41,076 nucleotides of DNA from Deltaproteobacteria bacterium (GCA_022340515.1 JAJDNT010000216.1:1-41076), one strand, 5' to 3'. Counted from the first letter of the stretch, positions 22,480 through 30,758 are shown. The notes: generated by a model not told the origin, from the sequence alone. Numbers and translations are program-made.

Positions 22480-24093
22480 ATGACGAGAAAGAGAAAAACC
22501 AAAAAGGACAGTCATGGTCCAGTTAGCTTTGAAGCTGGTGTAATCAAAACGCTTTGGGACATAAGCCAATCTCTCTATCAATACATAAATATAGACGATC
22601 TGGTTTTGCATATAATCAAACAAATTAAAGAGGTCATGGAGGCGGAAGGAGTCTCGGTGATTTTACATGACGCCCCAAAGGACGAATTTGTCTTTTGTTG
22701 GGCAGAGAGTGATCCCAATGGGTTAGTGACTAAGTTGAAAGAAATTCGCTTTCCTGCGGATAAAGGCATTGCAGGTGGGGTGTTCAAGAGTGGAAAAGCT
22801 GAATTAGTCTCTAGTATTGACAAGGATCCTCGCCATTACAAGGAGATCGACTATTCCACCGGTTTTAAGACCACTTCGATGATAGCTGCACCCTTGCACA
22901 AGAAAGACAAAGCTATTGGCGTTCTTGAGGTTCTTAATAAGAAGAAAGGAATTTTTGACCAAGAAGACGTCACTTTTGTCACCACCTTGGCGCCCATAAT
23001 AGCCATGGCTTTAGATAATGCCCGGATGTATGCGGAACTAGAAGAGGCATACAAGGAATTGCAGGATGTAGAGAAGGAAAAGGATAAACTGCTTAGGCAC
23101 ACTACAGAAGAAAACATTCTTCTTAGACAAGAGATCGAGAAACGTTCTACTTTTGACGAGATAATCGGCAGTAGTAAGGTAATGATTGACTTGTTCAAAT
23201 TGTGCGAAAAAGTCATAGATTTGGACATAACAGTATTGATTGAGGGAGAAACAGGAACGGGAAAAGAACTAATTGCCCGATGCATTCACTATAACAGCCC
23301 CAGAAAAAACAGAGCCTTCGTCTCACAAAACTGCGGAGGTATTCCGGAAACTCTACTCACCAGTGAACTCTTTGGTCACAAGAAAGGATCCTTTACTGGT
23401 GCCGTGGCAGACAAGAAGGGACTTTTTGAAATTGCAGACGGCGGAACAATCTTTCTTGATGAAGTAGGGGAAATGTCGCCGGTGATGCAGACCAGTCTTT
23501 TGCGAGTTCTGCAAGATGGCGAGATACGGCCATTGGGAGCTGACTATCACAAGAGGGTGAATACCCGAGTTATTTCCGCAACCAACAAGAATTTGGAAGA
23601 GGAGGTGAGGAAGGGGAATTTCAGAGAGGATCTCCTTTACCGTCTAAATGTATTTACTGTGAAAGTTCCACCGCTACGGGAGAGAACTGGTGACATTCGT
23701 CTTCTCGCCGACCACTTCGCCAAAAAATATAGCCAAAAAATCGACAGATCCACTAAGAGGTTGAGCGCAGAGACTTTGCACTGCCTTGAAAACTATACCT
23801 TTCCAGGCAACGTAAGAGAGCTGGAAAACGAAATTGAAAGGGCGGTGGCGCTGGCACAGGATGTAGGATTAATTGAAGTCTCACATCTTTCAGAAAAAAT
23901 AGCAAAAAAATCTATGACGATTAGCCCTGACGTTAAAATCAAGGGTAGTCTCAAAGAGATGGTTGAAGCCCTGGAAAAGTCCGTGCTGACACAAGCCCTC
24001 GAAAAACATGGTGGCAACAGAACAAGAGTTGCCGGGGAACTAGGGTTAAGCCGGTATGGGCTAATGAAGAAGATGCAAAGATACGGGTACTAG
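22480..24093 (+). CDS. GAF-domain sigma-54 transcriptional activator
   Basis: 537 residues, cytoplasmic. GAF sensor at about 32-185 (GVSVILHD, PADKGIAGGVFKSGK, SMIAAPLHKKDKAIGVLEVLNKK), coiled linker to about 225, AAA+ domain with Walker A GETGTGKE at 256-263, the sigma-54 contact loop GSFTGA at 303-308 (Ser in place of the usual Ala) and Walker B IFLDEVGEM, then R-finger region and a Fis-type helix-turn-helix at the end (NRTRVAGELGLSRYGLMKKMQR). There is no receiver domain, so it responds to a small ligand or protein through GAF. It is one of two bEBPs in the window and a candidate activator of the paired-site promoters at 32.05 and 33.63 kb. Confidence 0.9.
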   Translation: MTRKRKTKKDSHGPVSFEAGVIKTLWDISQSLYQYINIDDLVLHIIKQIKEVMEAEGVSVILHDAPKDEFVFCWAESDPNGLVTKLKEIRFPADKGIAGGVFKSGKAELVSSIDKDPRHYKEIDYSTGFKTTSMIAAPLHKKDKAIGVLEVLNKKKGIFDQEDVTFVTTLAPIIAMALDNARMYAELEEAYKELQDVEKEKDKLLRHTTEENILLRQEIEKRSTFDEIIGSSKVMIDLFKLCEKVIDLDITVLIEGETGTGKELIARCIHYNSPRKNRAFVSQNCGGIPETLLTSELFGHKKGSFTGAVADKKGLFEIADGGTIFLDEVGEMSPVMQTSLLRVLQDGEIRPLGADYHKRVNTRVISATNKNLEEEVRKGNFREDLLYRLNVFTVKVPPLRERTGDIRLLADHFAKKYSQKIDRSTKRLSAETLHCLENYTFPGNVRELENEIERAVALAQDVGLIEVSHLSEKIAKKSMTISPDVKIKGSLKEMVEALEKSVLTQALEKHGGNRTRVAGELGLSRYGLMKKMQRYGY

Positions 24094-24310
24094 GCTAAAA
24101 TTAGCAATCCACAGTTTTAAATCTCCCTTGGCCAGTCTCTCAAACCCTCACCACATTCTCAGTCAAACAAGTTGACGCCTTCATGCTAACCTGGTTTACA
24201 CCGGCTAACTTTTCGCTGCCCAAACCTCCAACGACTTTGCGACCCGAGAGAAATTGCTTTGTTTTAGAGATTACCTGTCTCTTTTGACTGGCACCACTTC
24301 CCTATGGTAT

Positions 24311-24389
24311 GTTGAATCATTCAACGCTTTAATCGGACAGAGATTCAATTAAGGGATACAGACAAGACTGCAAGTCTGCCCTGTATCCC
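24311..24389 (+). other. Palindrome and two-stem hairpin upstream of the GAF phosphatase
   Basis: GTTGAAT-C-ATTCAAC at 24311-24325 is a perfect 15-bp palindrome. At 24353-24389 GGGATACAG pairs with CTGTATCCC (9 bp); inside it a symmetric 3x3 internal loop is followed by AGACT/AGTCT closing a GCA loop. There is no T-run on either side. The rest of 24094-24518 contains no gene I can support. Confidence 0.5.
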
Positions 24390-24518
24390 CCTGGCCAATC
24401 CGAATATCATCTGATGGACTCTAGCCTAGCGAGCCCTGGAAAATTTGTCTATCATTTATGTATGCACCACAAACTTTCGTTCTTGACTGCTAATTTTTAA
24501 AAAGGATTTTCCTAAAGT

Positions 24519-25814
24519 ATGGAAGGCTATCCTGCCGACGATGTCAATCTTTCCAAGCGGCTAAAAAATCTTGTCAAGGCAAATCAGTCTCTGGCACATA
24601 TAGAGTCTTTGGATGATTTGCTCCCCCAGCTTCTGGACTTGGCTCAGGAAGTCACCGGTGCCGAAGCATCCTCTATCTTGCTCTACAACTCAGCAGCTGA
24701 CGTTCTCGAATTTGCCCTAGCCAAGAACGAGGCCTTGGGCGAAGAGACTGAACAGATACTCAAACGTAACGTGGAATTGAAGATGGGCGAAGGACTCGCC
24801 GGCTGGGTTGCGGTAAACCGTAAGCCTGTGATTATCCAAGATGTACAGCGAGACACCAGATTCTTCAATAAGGCTGACCATTACACCGGCTTCGAAACCA
24901 GAACCCTCCTTTGTGTCCCTATTGTCTACCGCGAGGAACTTCTGGGTGTGATTGAGGTTCTTAACTCGAAGGGCAGACCTTGTTTCGATACGGAGGATGA
25001 AGAAATTTTGGACAGCTTTGCCCAGCTGGCCGGTGTGGCCATTATAAGATCTAGGCTTCTCCAGACCCAACTCAAGCAACAAAAATTGCAAATTGAACTA
25101 GAAGCGGCATCTCAAATACAAGCGCAGTTTTGTCCACAATGCCCCGAGATGTCAGGTGGCAGCAAGGTTTGGGCTGTGTCACTGCCAGCTGCTTTTGTTG
25201 GTGGTGATCTATATGATCTCATTCCCATGGCCGACGGCAGCTGGCTAACCTATGTGGCTGATGTCTGTGGCAAAGGACTTCCCGCAGCCTTGATAATGGT
25301 AGCCTTGTGGGCAAGGATCAGAAGCGAGGCTCTAATGGACAAAGAGGTTGACGAGATTCTCGAGAATGTAAACAGTGCTATGTACTCTCTCCTGGCCAAG
25401 GAAGGCTTTTTCGCCACTATTGTTATGGGAAGATATTGGCCAGAAAACGGGAGAATGCAACTCGTCCGGGGCGGACATTTATTTCCCCTGTGGCTGGGCG
25501 GAAAGGGTCTGGGAAAGCTTCCTGAGTTGAGAGGAATACCTCTAGGGGTTATACCTAAGCCTGATTATTACTCTAAGGAAATCATCCTAGAACCTGGTCA
25601 ATCCATGATGTTCATAACTGACGGGGTTACTGAAGCGCAGAATGACAGAGATGAGTTCTTCGGCAGCAACCGTTTGCCCCAATACCTAAAAACAACCAAG
25701 GGTCCTCCGTGGGGAAGCAAGCTATTGGATGAGGTCAGAGCTTGGCGAGGCCATGGAGAAGCCACTGATGATCTAACCATCCTTGAAATATGGCGCGAGC
25801 CCGATGGCTCTTAA
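24519..25814 (+). CDS. GAF-domain PP2C-type (SpoIIE/RsbU) protein phosphatase
   Basis: 431 residues, cytoplasmic. GAF domain about 30-180 (EASSILLYN, MGEGLAGWVAVNRKPVIIQDV, TRTLLCVPIVYREELLGVIEVLNS), short helix, then a SpoIIE phosphatase domain about 210-428. The metal ligands are in FVGGDLYDL (Asp230, Asp233), YVADVCGKGLPAALIM (Asp248), FITDGVTEAQ and ATDDLTIL. Such enzymes dephosphorylate anti-sigma-factor antagonists in partner-switching pathways. No STAS or anti-sigma gene is present in the window, so the substrate is elsewhere. No strong Shine-Dalgarno sequence; AAAAAGGATTTTCCTAAAGT precedes the ATG. Confidence 0.9.
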   Translation: MEGYPADDVNLSKRLKNLVKANQSLAHIESLDDLLPQLLDLAQEVTGAEASSILLYNSAADVLEFALAKNEALGEETEQILKRNVELKMGEGLAGWVAVNRKPVIIQDVQRDTRFFNKADHYTGFETRTLLCVPIVYREELLGVIEVLNSKGRPCFDTEDEEILDSFAQLAGVAIIRSRLLQTQLKQQKLQIELEAASQIQAQFCPQCPEMSGGSKVWAVSLPAAFVGGDLYDLIPMADGSWLTYVADVCGKGLPAALIMVALWARIRSEALMDKEVDEILENVNSAMYSLLAKEGFFATIVMGRYWPENGRMQLVRGGHLFPLWLGGKGLGKLPELRGIPLGVIPKPDYYSKEIILEPGQSMMFITDGVTEAQNDRDEFFGSNRLPQYLKTTKGPPWGSKLLDEVRAWRGHGEATDDLTILEIWREPDGS

Positions 25815-25883
25815 CCGCCATATGCCGAGATGTCGGGTGTCAGGTTTTCCGCCGCAGGCGGATCAAGAAGAACAAACAAAAAC

Positions 25884-25925
25884 GCTGAAACCTGAAACCT
25901 GAACACTGAAACCTCAGAAAACTCA
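25884..25925. repeat. Degenerate CTGAAAC tandem repeat
   Basis: Four or five units of CTGAAACCTGAAACCTGAAC type in the non-coding gap 25815-26281. Just left of it, TCCGCCGCAGGCGGATC at about 25848-25864 is a short hairpin that recurs exactly inside the attC-like site at 40149-40209. Nothing else in the gap is recognised. Confidence 0.5.
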
Positions 25926-26281
25926 GGCCCGCCCAAAACACCGGATTCCCCAGATGCAGATGAAGATCTAAAGAACGGCCTTCCTTTGCTGCGGGGGGTG
26001 GATAAATATTTTCCCAAAAAGTGGCAACTTTTTAACAAACTTTGACTCCAAGGCAAAGCACATCTGTTCTAGCCCGGGAACGATTTTAACAGATAAGCAC
26101 ATGACATTAATATATAAAACTCTAAGTTGCCAACCATGGCACAGTTTTTTCATATATGCAGAAAAAGTAATGTGCTCATTGAGGCCAAAGAAGTTTTTAG
26201 GGGGGAGGATGGCTCTCAACTCACAAAAGTCAAGTTTTGGACTGAAGGATCCAATAAAGGCTTTTCAGTCGGAGGTACAAA

Positions 26282-27013
26282 ATGACCGATCTGAAAGAGA
26301 GTTTAAGACCCTGCCCTTTCTGCGGTTCAGCTGAGCATGAAGCTGACAGAGTTTGTTTGAAAACAATCCCAGATTCCCAAAACTACTACTCAGTTGTGTG
26401 CTGGTGCGGCACCAGTGGTCCAATAAAAGAGAGTGAAAAAGAGGCGATAAAGGCCTGGAACACAAGAGATTATGCTGACCGCCAGACAGTGTGGAATCCC
26501 TTCAATTCATCAAAGAACGTAGTTGCCCTTGACTTCAAAGGAAATTTAAAATCAATTGGCCTGTCTACTATTCTGCAAATCCTCTCCTCAGACAATAAAA
26601 CCGGTATCCTGCAGTTCACCAATGGTGATAAGAGAAGAGCCATCTGTTTAAAAGAAGGTAAGATCATTGCAGGAAGCGGACAACCAGGCCTTCAGTTGGG
26701 ACAGATCCTCTATCACAAAGGCCTCATATCCGCTGAGGCCCTCCTGCAGGTCTTAGACAAGGCGAAAAAAGCCGGCAAGAGAGTGGGAGAGATGCTTTTG
26801 GCCTTGGGATATCTCAACGAAGACACTTTGAAAGAGCTTATTCATCAGCAGGTTCGAGAGGTGGTTTTTGACCTCCTAGGGTGGACTGAAGGTGATTTTC
26901 ACTATCAAGATTGCCTAGTGGAATTCGACGACTTAGTTGTGCAAGATATAAATGCCATTCAGTTACTCCTTGAATCAGCTGTGAGAAAAGATGAGTGGGC
27001 CGCCACTGGCTAG
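26282..27013 (+). CDS. Lar-like zinc ribbon fused to DUF4388 (PATAN) domain
   Basis: 243 residues. Residues about 8-62 match the restriction-alleviation (Lar) zinc-ribbon family, usually phage-borne: RPCPFCGSAEHEADR with Cys11 and Cys14, YYSVVCWCGTSGP with Cys40 and Cys42, and the diagnostic KEAIKAWNTR. Residues about 80-240 match DUF4388 (KGNLKSIGLSTILQILSSDNKTGILQF, GKIIAGSG, LGQILYHKGLIS, VGEMLLALGYL, VREVVFDLLGWTEGDFHYQD), a domain of bacterial signalling and cyanobacterial PatA-type regulators. GGAGG lies seven bases before the ATG and no break occurs between the parts, so it is a true fusion. Role inferred: a signalling adaptor in the GAF/GGDEF cluster, with the ribbon used for protein or nucleic-acid contact. 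Confidence 0.8.
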   Translation: MTDLKESLRPCPFCGSAEHEADRVCLKTIPDSQNYYSVVCWCGTSGPIKESEKEAIKAWNTRDYADRQTVWNPFNSSKNVVALDFKGNLKSIGLSTILQILSSDNKTGILQFTNGDKRRAICLKEGKIIAGSGQPGLQLGQILYHKGLISAEALLQVLDKAKKAGKRVGEMLLALGYLNEDTLKELIHQQVREVVFDLLGWTEGDFHYQDCLVEFDDLVVQDINAIQLLLESAVRKDEWAATG

Positions 27014-27048
27014 CCTTTATAAAACCACTAACGTGGCTGTCAGCATGT

Positions 27049-27186
27049 TTCGCTGTCATCATGCCTCCGGCGTCATTTATGCTCATTAGGTGATTAAGCT
27101 TCGCTGTCATTTATATTTAACCTTCCTTATAGCGTTGAAAAAACCTAATGACGGGCTTTAGTCCAACTGACTCAATGACGGCGAAG
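27049..27186. repeat. Complex inverted-repeat element
   Basis: Non-coding gap 27014-27423. CTTCGCTGTCATT (27099-27111) is inverted as AATGACGGCGAAG (27174-27186, 12 of 13 bases), and CATTAGGT (27084-27091) as ACCTAATG (27143-27150). A further TTCGCTGTCAT is at 27049-27059. It looks like a small non-autonomous repeat of MITE type. Confidence 0.45.
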
Positions 27187-27423
27187 CCAAATGACATTGC
27201 AACGTTCTAACCTTGGCCCCATGCTCTTTGCTTTGTCCTCTTGATCTTCTTCGTCGCCTTCGTGTTTTTCTATAGGCTTGACAACCCTCAGTCGGTTTTG
27301 CCAAAGTAGACCCTAACCAAAGCTCAGTCCGTGAGCTATCGCCGGCTTTTCTTTGTTTTCAGCCCTATTCCCAGGTAGCCTCCTTGCACCTGTGGTACAT
27401 CAATAAAGGAGTCAATTTAAGCA

Positions 27424-28428
27424 ATGTTAACCCACGACAAAAAGTTACTGACCTGCGTTGAGATCGGCAAAGCGATAACTTCAACTCTCAACATGGAGCA
27501 GATCCTCAAAATAATCATACAGCGGATCAGTGAACTAATAAGAGCAAAGAACTGGACCTTATATCTACTGGACCCTGAGACCCAGGAACTGTGCTTCGAG
27601 TTAGTAGTAGGATTGGAAAGGGAAATGCTTGCCAATACGCGAATGAAGCTTGGCGAGGGAATAGTGGGCACTGCTGCACTTACAGGTGAACCTATACTGG
27701 TGCCCGAAGACGCTCAACACGACCCCCGCTTTAGTAAACGGGTAGATGACATGACCGGCTTTACCACCAAATCTCTCATTTGCCTTCCTTTAAAAGTGCA
27801 AGACTCAGTTATTGGTGCTATTGAGATTGTCAATCCTGAAGATCCTATGCTTTTTGACGAAAGTTCCATGCCCGTGCTTTCTTTTCTCGCAGATTACGTC
27901 TCTATCGCCATAACCAACGCCCGCAACCACATGAGAATTCAAGCTCTTGCCATAACCGATGACGTAACAGGCTTCTATAACACCCGTTTTCTCCACGATT
28001 ACTTGGCCAAATTGCTCCAGCAAGATCAGGTTGTTTCCCTGGCATTTCTGGATTTGGACGATTTCAAAAAAGTGGTAGACACTTACGGACACCTTATGGG
28101 TAGTAAGATGCTCAGAGAAGTGGCCGCAGTTATTGCTTCTCAACTGGATTGTGACGATCGCCTCGTTCGCTACGGTGGTGATGAATATGTGGTCATAATG
28201 CCGGCTCAGGACAAGCAGTCGGCACTCGAGAAAATGAAAGATGTCCAAAAAGAGGTTTCCCATTACCGTTTTCTCCAAGCAGAGGGGTTTGAGATCAAAA
28301 TAACGGTTAGCTGCGGCATTGCAAACTATCCGAGAGACGCGGCAGACATGAGGGAGCTACTGCAGATGGCTGATGGATCCCTGTACAGCAGTAAAAAGCT
28401 TGGCAAGAATTCGATTACGGTTGTCTAA
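27424..28428 (+). CDS. GAF-GGDEF protein with divergent active site
   Basis: 334 residues, cytoplasmic. GAF domain about 12-168 (WTLYLLDPETQELCFE, LGEGIVGTAALTGEPILVPE, SLICLPLKVQDSVIGAIEIVN), then a GGDEF domain about 175-334. The signature loop reads RYGGDEYVVI (251-255 GGDEY instead of GGDEF). The substrate region reads FLDLDDFKKVVDTYGHLMGSK, lacking the Asn and final Asp of the usual FKxINDxYGHxxGD, and the start DDVTGFYNTR departs from DxLTGLxNRR. It may be a weak diguanylate cyclase or a GTP/c-di-GMP sensor. GGAG lies about 12 bases before the ATG. Confidence 0.85.
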   Translation: MLTHDKKLLTCVEIGKAITSTLNMEQILKIIIQRISELIRAKNWTLYLLDPETQELCFELVVGLEREMLANTRMKLGEGIVGTAALTGEPILVPEDAQHDPRFSKRVDDMTGFTTKSLICLPLKVQDSVIGAIEIVNPEDPMLFDESSMPVLSFLADYVSIAITNARNHMRIQALAITDDVTGFYNTRFLHDYLAKLLQQDQVVSLAFLDLDDFKKVVDTYGHLMGSKMLREVAAVIASQLDCDDRLVRYGGDEYVVIMPAQDKQSALEKMKDVQKEVSHYRFLQAEGFEIKITVSCGIANYPRDAADMRELLQMADGSLYSSKKLGKNSITVV

Positions 28429-28583
28429 GGGTTTCCATATTAGAGACAGTGTTTCCCCTTTCATATTTTGCCCAGTTTGTGATAACCTTCTCCGGATCGG
28501 AGAGTATCTGGAAAGGGGTAAAGGTAGCCGGTGTCGCTGATGGAGCGCGTTTTGCCAATTCTTTAATCTCACAGGGGGGAAAC

Positions 28584-29198
28584 TTGGCAAGACTGTTGGG
28601 CTATCTGGCGGTTGTGGGACTTTTCCTGCTGCCCATGCCAGTGATAGGGGCTAGTTCTTCTGCTGAAGCGGCTTCTAAAGATTCGTCCCCCGAAGATAGT
28701 TTGTATGCAAGGCAGGTGGAGAAGTCGGACGACCGTGAGGTAAATGACAAAATGCTCGACCTCTCCTATGATAAGATGCCGGATTCTTCCGAAAAGTCGG
28801 ATTCCCGCGAAATGTCTTTAATGGTTGCCGTATTTGCACGGCACGTTGACCAATCGGACGACCCCAATGAGAACCTCAGGATGGTCGTCGCCTCCTATGA
28901 TAATTATGTGGTATCTAGATATGTAAACACCTGGGACGACCCAACATACTTTGGTGGCAAGAGATTCAGCACCAATAAGTACGCTATCAAGGAAAGCCAG
29001 AATTTTTTTTACCAGGGAAATGTGTATGCAGGGATTCTCTATGGGTACGGGAACAACGCGGCTATAAACGTAAAAGGGCTTGCGCCTGCGGTGTTCCCCA
29101 CCGTTGGAGTCGGATATAAAACCACCTCCCTGGAGATGGGGTATATACCTACGCCATCTGGAGGCGTGTTTTTGAGTTTGTTCAAATACGAGTTCTGA
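28584..29198 (+). CDS. Putative outer-membrane beta-barrel protein (PagP-like end)
   Basis: The TTG at 28584 follows a G-rich run (AGGGGGGAAAC) and gives a good signal peptide (ARLLGYLAVVGLFLLPMPVIGAS); a GTG at 28449 would add 45 residues before it without a ribosome-binding site. The mature protein has a low-complexity Ser/Asp region with repeated YARQVEKSDD and FARHVDQSDDP motifs, then a C-terminal part (KGLAPAVFPTVGVGYKTTSL, then SGGVFLSLFKYEF). Ending in Phe with alternating hydrophobic strands is typical of outer-membrane barrels, and the last strands recall PagP/OmpW-type proteins. The barrel is short, so this assignment is tentative. Confidence 0.5.
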   Translation: MARLLGYLAVVGLFLLPMPVIGASSSAEAASKDSSPEDSLYARQVEKSDDREVNDKMLDLSYDKMPDSSEKSDSREMSLMVAVFARHVDQSDDPNENLRMVVASYDNYVVSRYVNTWDDPTYFGGKRFSTNKYAIKESQNFFYQGNVYAGILYGYGNNAAINVKGLAPAVFPTVGVGYKTTSLEMGYIPTPSGGVFLSLFKYEF

Positions 29199-29205
29199 TG
29201 TTTTT

Positions 29206-29222
29206 TCCTTGGTTACCAAGGA
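29206..29222. promoter_or_regulatory. 17-bp palindrome upstream of the selenoprotein gene
   Basis: TCCTTGGT-T-ACCAAGGA is a perfect palindrome with a single central base, eight bases after the previous stop codon. Such geometry suits a dimeric DNA-binding protein better than an RNA hairpin. Confidence 0.4.
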
Positions 29223-29272
29223 GAGCAATACTCTGTGGTTAGCAAACAGGTAAGGATGACAAAGGACCTAGA

Positions 29273-30130
29273 ATGAAAAATCGATCCGCTGTTTTGTTGC
29301 TAATAGCGTTAGTTTTCTTGGCCTTGTCCTGCCCGGTCAACGGAGCGGTGGAAGGGGATGTGAAAAAAACCTTGAATCTGGAAAGTCCCCCTCTTGATTT
29401 GGCTGCTTCTCTCAACGGAAAGTATTTATATGTGTTAACCGACCAAGGAAACATTCTCATCTACTCGGTAGATGGCAAACTAGAGGACAAGGTTTCTGTG
29501 GGAAACCAGGTGGATTCCATTAAAGTTGGACCGTGGGAAGATGTAATTCTTCTTGTCAGCAAAAAGAATAAGCAAGTTCAAATACTGCTCCTAGACTTTA
29601 TTAAAGATATCGACCTTTCCAATGCTCCTTTCAAAGGGCCGGCAGATGCTCCGGTAGTAATAGCAGTTTTCAGCGATTTTCAGTGACCTTACTGTGCAAG
29701 GCTTTCGCCTCTACTCGAACAGGTGTTCGAGACCTACCCGAAGGTGGTCAAACTGGCCATAAAAAACTTTCCTCTTCCAAATCACAAATTTGCCCGGCAG
29801 GCTGCTGTGGCTGCACTGGCAGCTGACAGGCAAGGTAAGTTTTGGGAATTTCACGATGAGCTTTACAAGAATTACAGCCGGCTAAGTGAAGAAAAGATTC
29901 AAGAAATTGCCCAGCAATTGGGTTTGGATACGGCCAAGTTGGATCAAGATATGAAAAGCCCCGAAATAAATGCAATAGTAGAGAAAGATTTAAGGGACGG
30001 GCAAGAAGCTGGAGTGCGAGGAATCCCAACTATCTTTATTAATGGAAGGCTGTTGAGGGATAGAAGTTTCGCCGGATTCCAGGCTGCAATAGAAAAAGAA
30101 CTGGCTGAAAAAGGCAAGAAAAAAGAATAG
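29273..30130 (+). CDS. DsbA-like thiol-disulfide selenoprotein (UxxC active site)
   Basis: The frame from the ATG at 29273 to 30130 is continuous except for one TGA at 29684-29686. On either side the protein reads VVIAVFSDFQ and PYCARLSPLLEQVFETYP, so the TGA sits exactly at the first active-site Cys of the usual SDFQCPYC motif, giving Sec138-Pro-Tyr-Cys141. The 285-residue product has a signal peptide (AVLLLIALVFLALSCPVNGA), an N-terminal beta-propeller-like blade region (LAASLNGKYLYVLTDQGNILIYS) and a thioredoxin-4/DsbA domain with KNFPLPNHKFARQAAVAA and the cis-Pro loop VRGIPTIFING (Pro252). AAGGA lies seven bases before the ATG. A SECIS-like hairpin follows the TGA (29714-29731). A nonsense mutation is the alternative, but the position and hairpin argue for recoding. 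It would act in the periplasm as an oxidoreductase. Confidence 0.85.
29684..29731 (+). promoter_or_regulatory. UGA codon with bacterial SECIS-like stem-loop
   Basis: TGA at 29684-29686. CTCGAAC (29714-29720), loop AGGT (29721-29724) and GTTCGAG (29725-29731) form a perfect 7-bp stem. The loop begins 34 nt after the TGA and contains the AGGT core also seen in the E. coli fdhF SECIS loop. Geometry is at the long end of the range described for bacterial SECIS elements. Confidence 0.7.
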
Positions 30131-30191
30131 GAGAATACCTTCCCGAAAAAACACCGGGTTTTTCTGAAGAGGGTATAGGGGAGAGTAAAAA

Positions 30192-30758
30192 ATGTTTAGA
30201 AAAAACATAATTCCGCTGATATTGACCCTTATTATCATGGCTCCAGTGTGTAACGCTAAAGAGATTGAAGGTGTTAACCTGCCAGAATCGCTTGAGGTTG
30301 CCAAGAGCAGGCTCATCTTGAACGGTGCAGGTGTGCGCAGCAAGTTTTTCATGGATCTCTATGTAGGCGGCCTCTATCTTGAAAATAAGAGCAATAATCC
30401 GCAGGAGATCATAGAAGCTGATAAACCAATGGCTATCAGGCTTCATATTATCTCTTCCTTGATTACCAGCAAAAAAATGGAAGATGCAACTAGAGAAGGT
30501 TTTGAAAATGCCACGAAGGGTAACACAGAACCAATCAAGGGCCAGATAGAAAAATTCATCTCTGTTTTTAAAGAGAAGATAGAGGAAAATGATATTTTTG
30601 ACTTAGTTTATTTGCCCGGTAAGGGATTAGAGGTGTACAAGAATAGTGATTTCAAGTCCCGAATAGAAGGACTCACCTTTAAACAAGCCTTGTTCGGTAT
30701 ATGGCTATGTGATAAGCCTGCCCAAAAGAGTCTTAAAAAGGGAATGCTAGGTATCTAG
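30192..30758 (+). CDS. Chalcone-isomerase-like periplasmic protein
   Basis: 188 residues. Signal peptide (NIIPLILTLIIMAPVCNA) and a mature domain with the CHI-like signature: LILNGAGVRSKFFMDLYVGGLYLENKSNNPQEIIEADKP, then MAIRLHIISSLITSKKM. The end has GKGLEVYKNSDFKSRIEGLTFKQALFGIWLCDKPAQKSLKKGMLG, also typical. Bacterial members are structural relatives of plant chalcone isomerase without demonstrated isomerase activity; a fatty-acid or lipid-binding role is a possibility. GGAGAG precedes the ATG. It lies 61 bp after the selenoprotein, with a weak CCCG/CGGG hairpin and T5 between them. Confidence 0.8.
   Translation: MFRKNIIPLILTLIIMAPVCNAKEIEGVNLPESLEVAKSRLILNGAGVRSKFFMDLYVGGLYLENKSNNPQEIIEADKPMAIRLHIISSLITSKKMEDATREGFENATKGNTEPIKGQIEKFISVFKEKIEENDIFDLVYLPGKGLEVYKNSDFKSRIEGLTFKQALFGIWLCDKPAQKSLKKGMLGI

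Noticed and set aside
24288-24303. Sigma-54 promoter TGGCACCACTTCCCTA
   Set aside because: A good -24 element, but no GC at -12.
26138-26155. Sigma-54 promoter TGGCACAGTTTTTTCAT
   Set aside because: The -12 reads TTTC rather than TTGC; kept out for lack of the key GC.
26101-26334. 77-codon frame upstream of the Lar-DUF4388 gene
   Set aside because: It overlaps that gene's start in another frame. The GGAGG at 26274 fits the 26282 start instead.
29684-29686. Stop codon making the DsbA-like gene a pseudogene
   Set aside because: The frame continues cleanly on both sides, the TGA falls exactly on the active-site Cys, and a SECIS-like hairpin follows.
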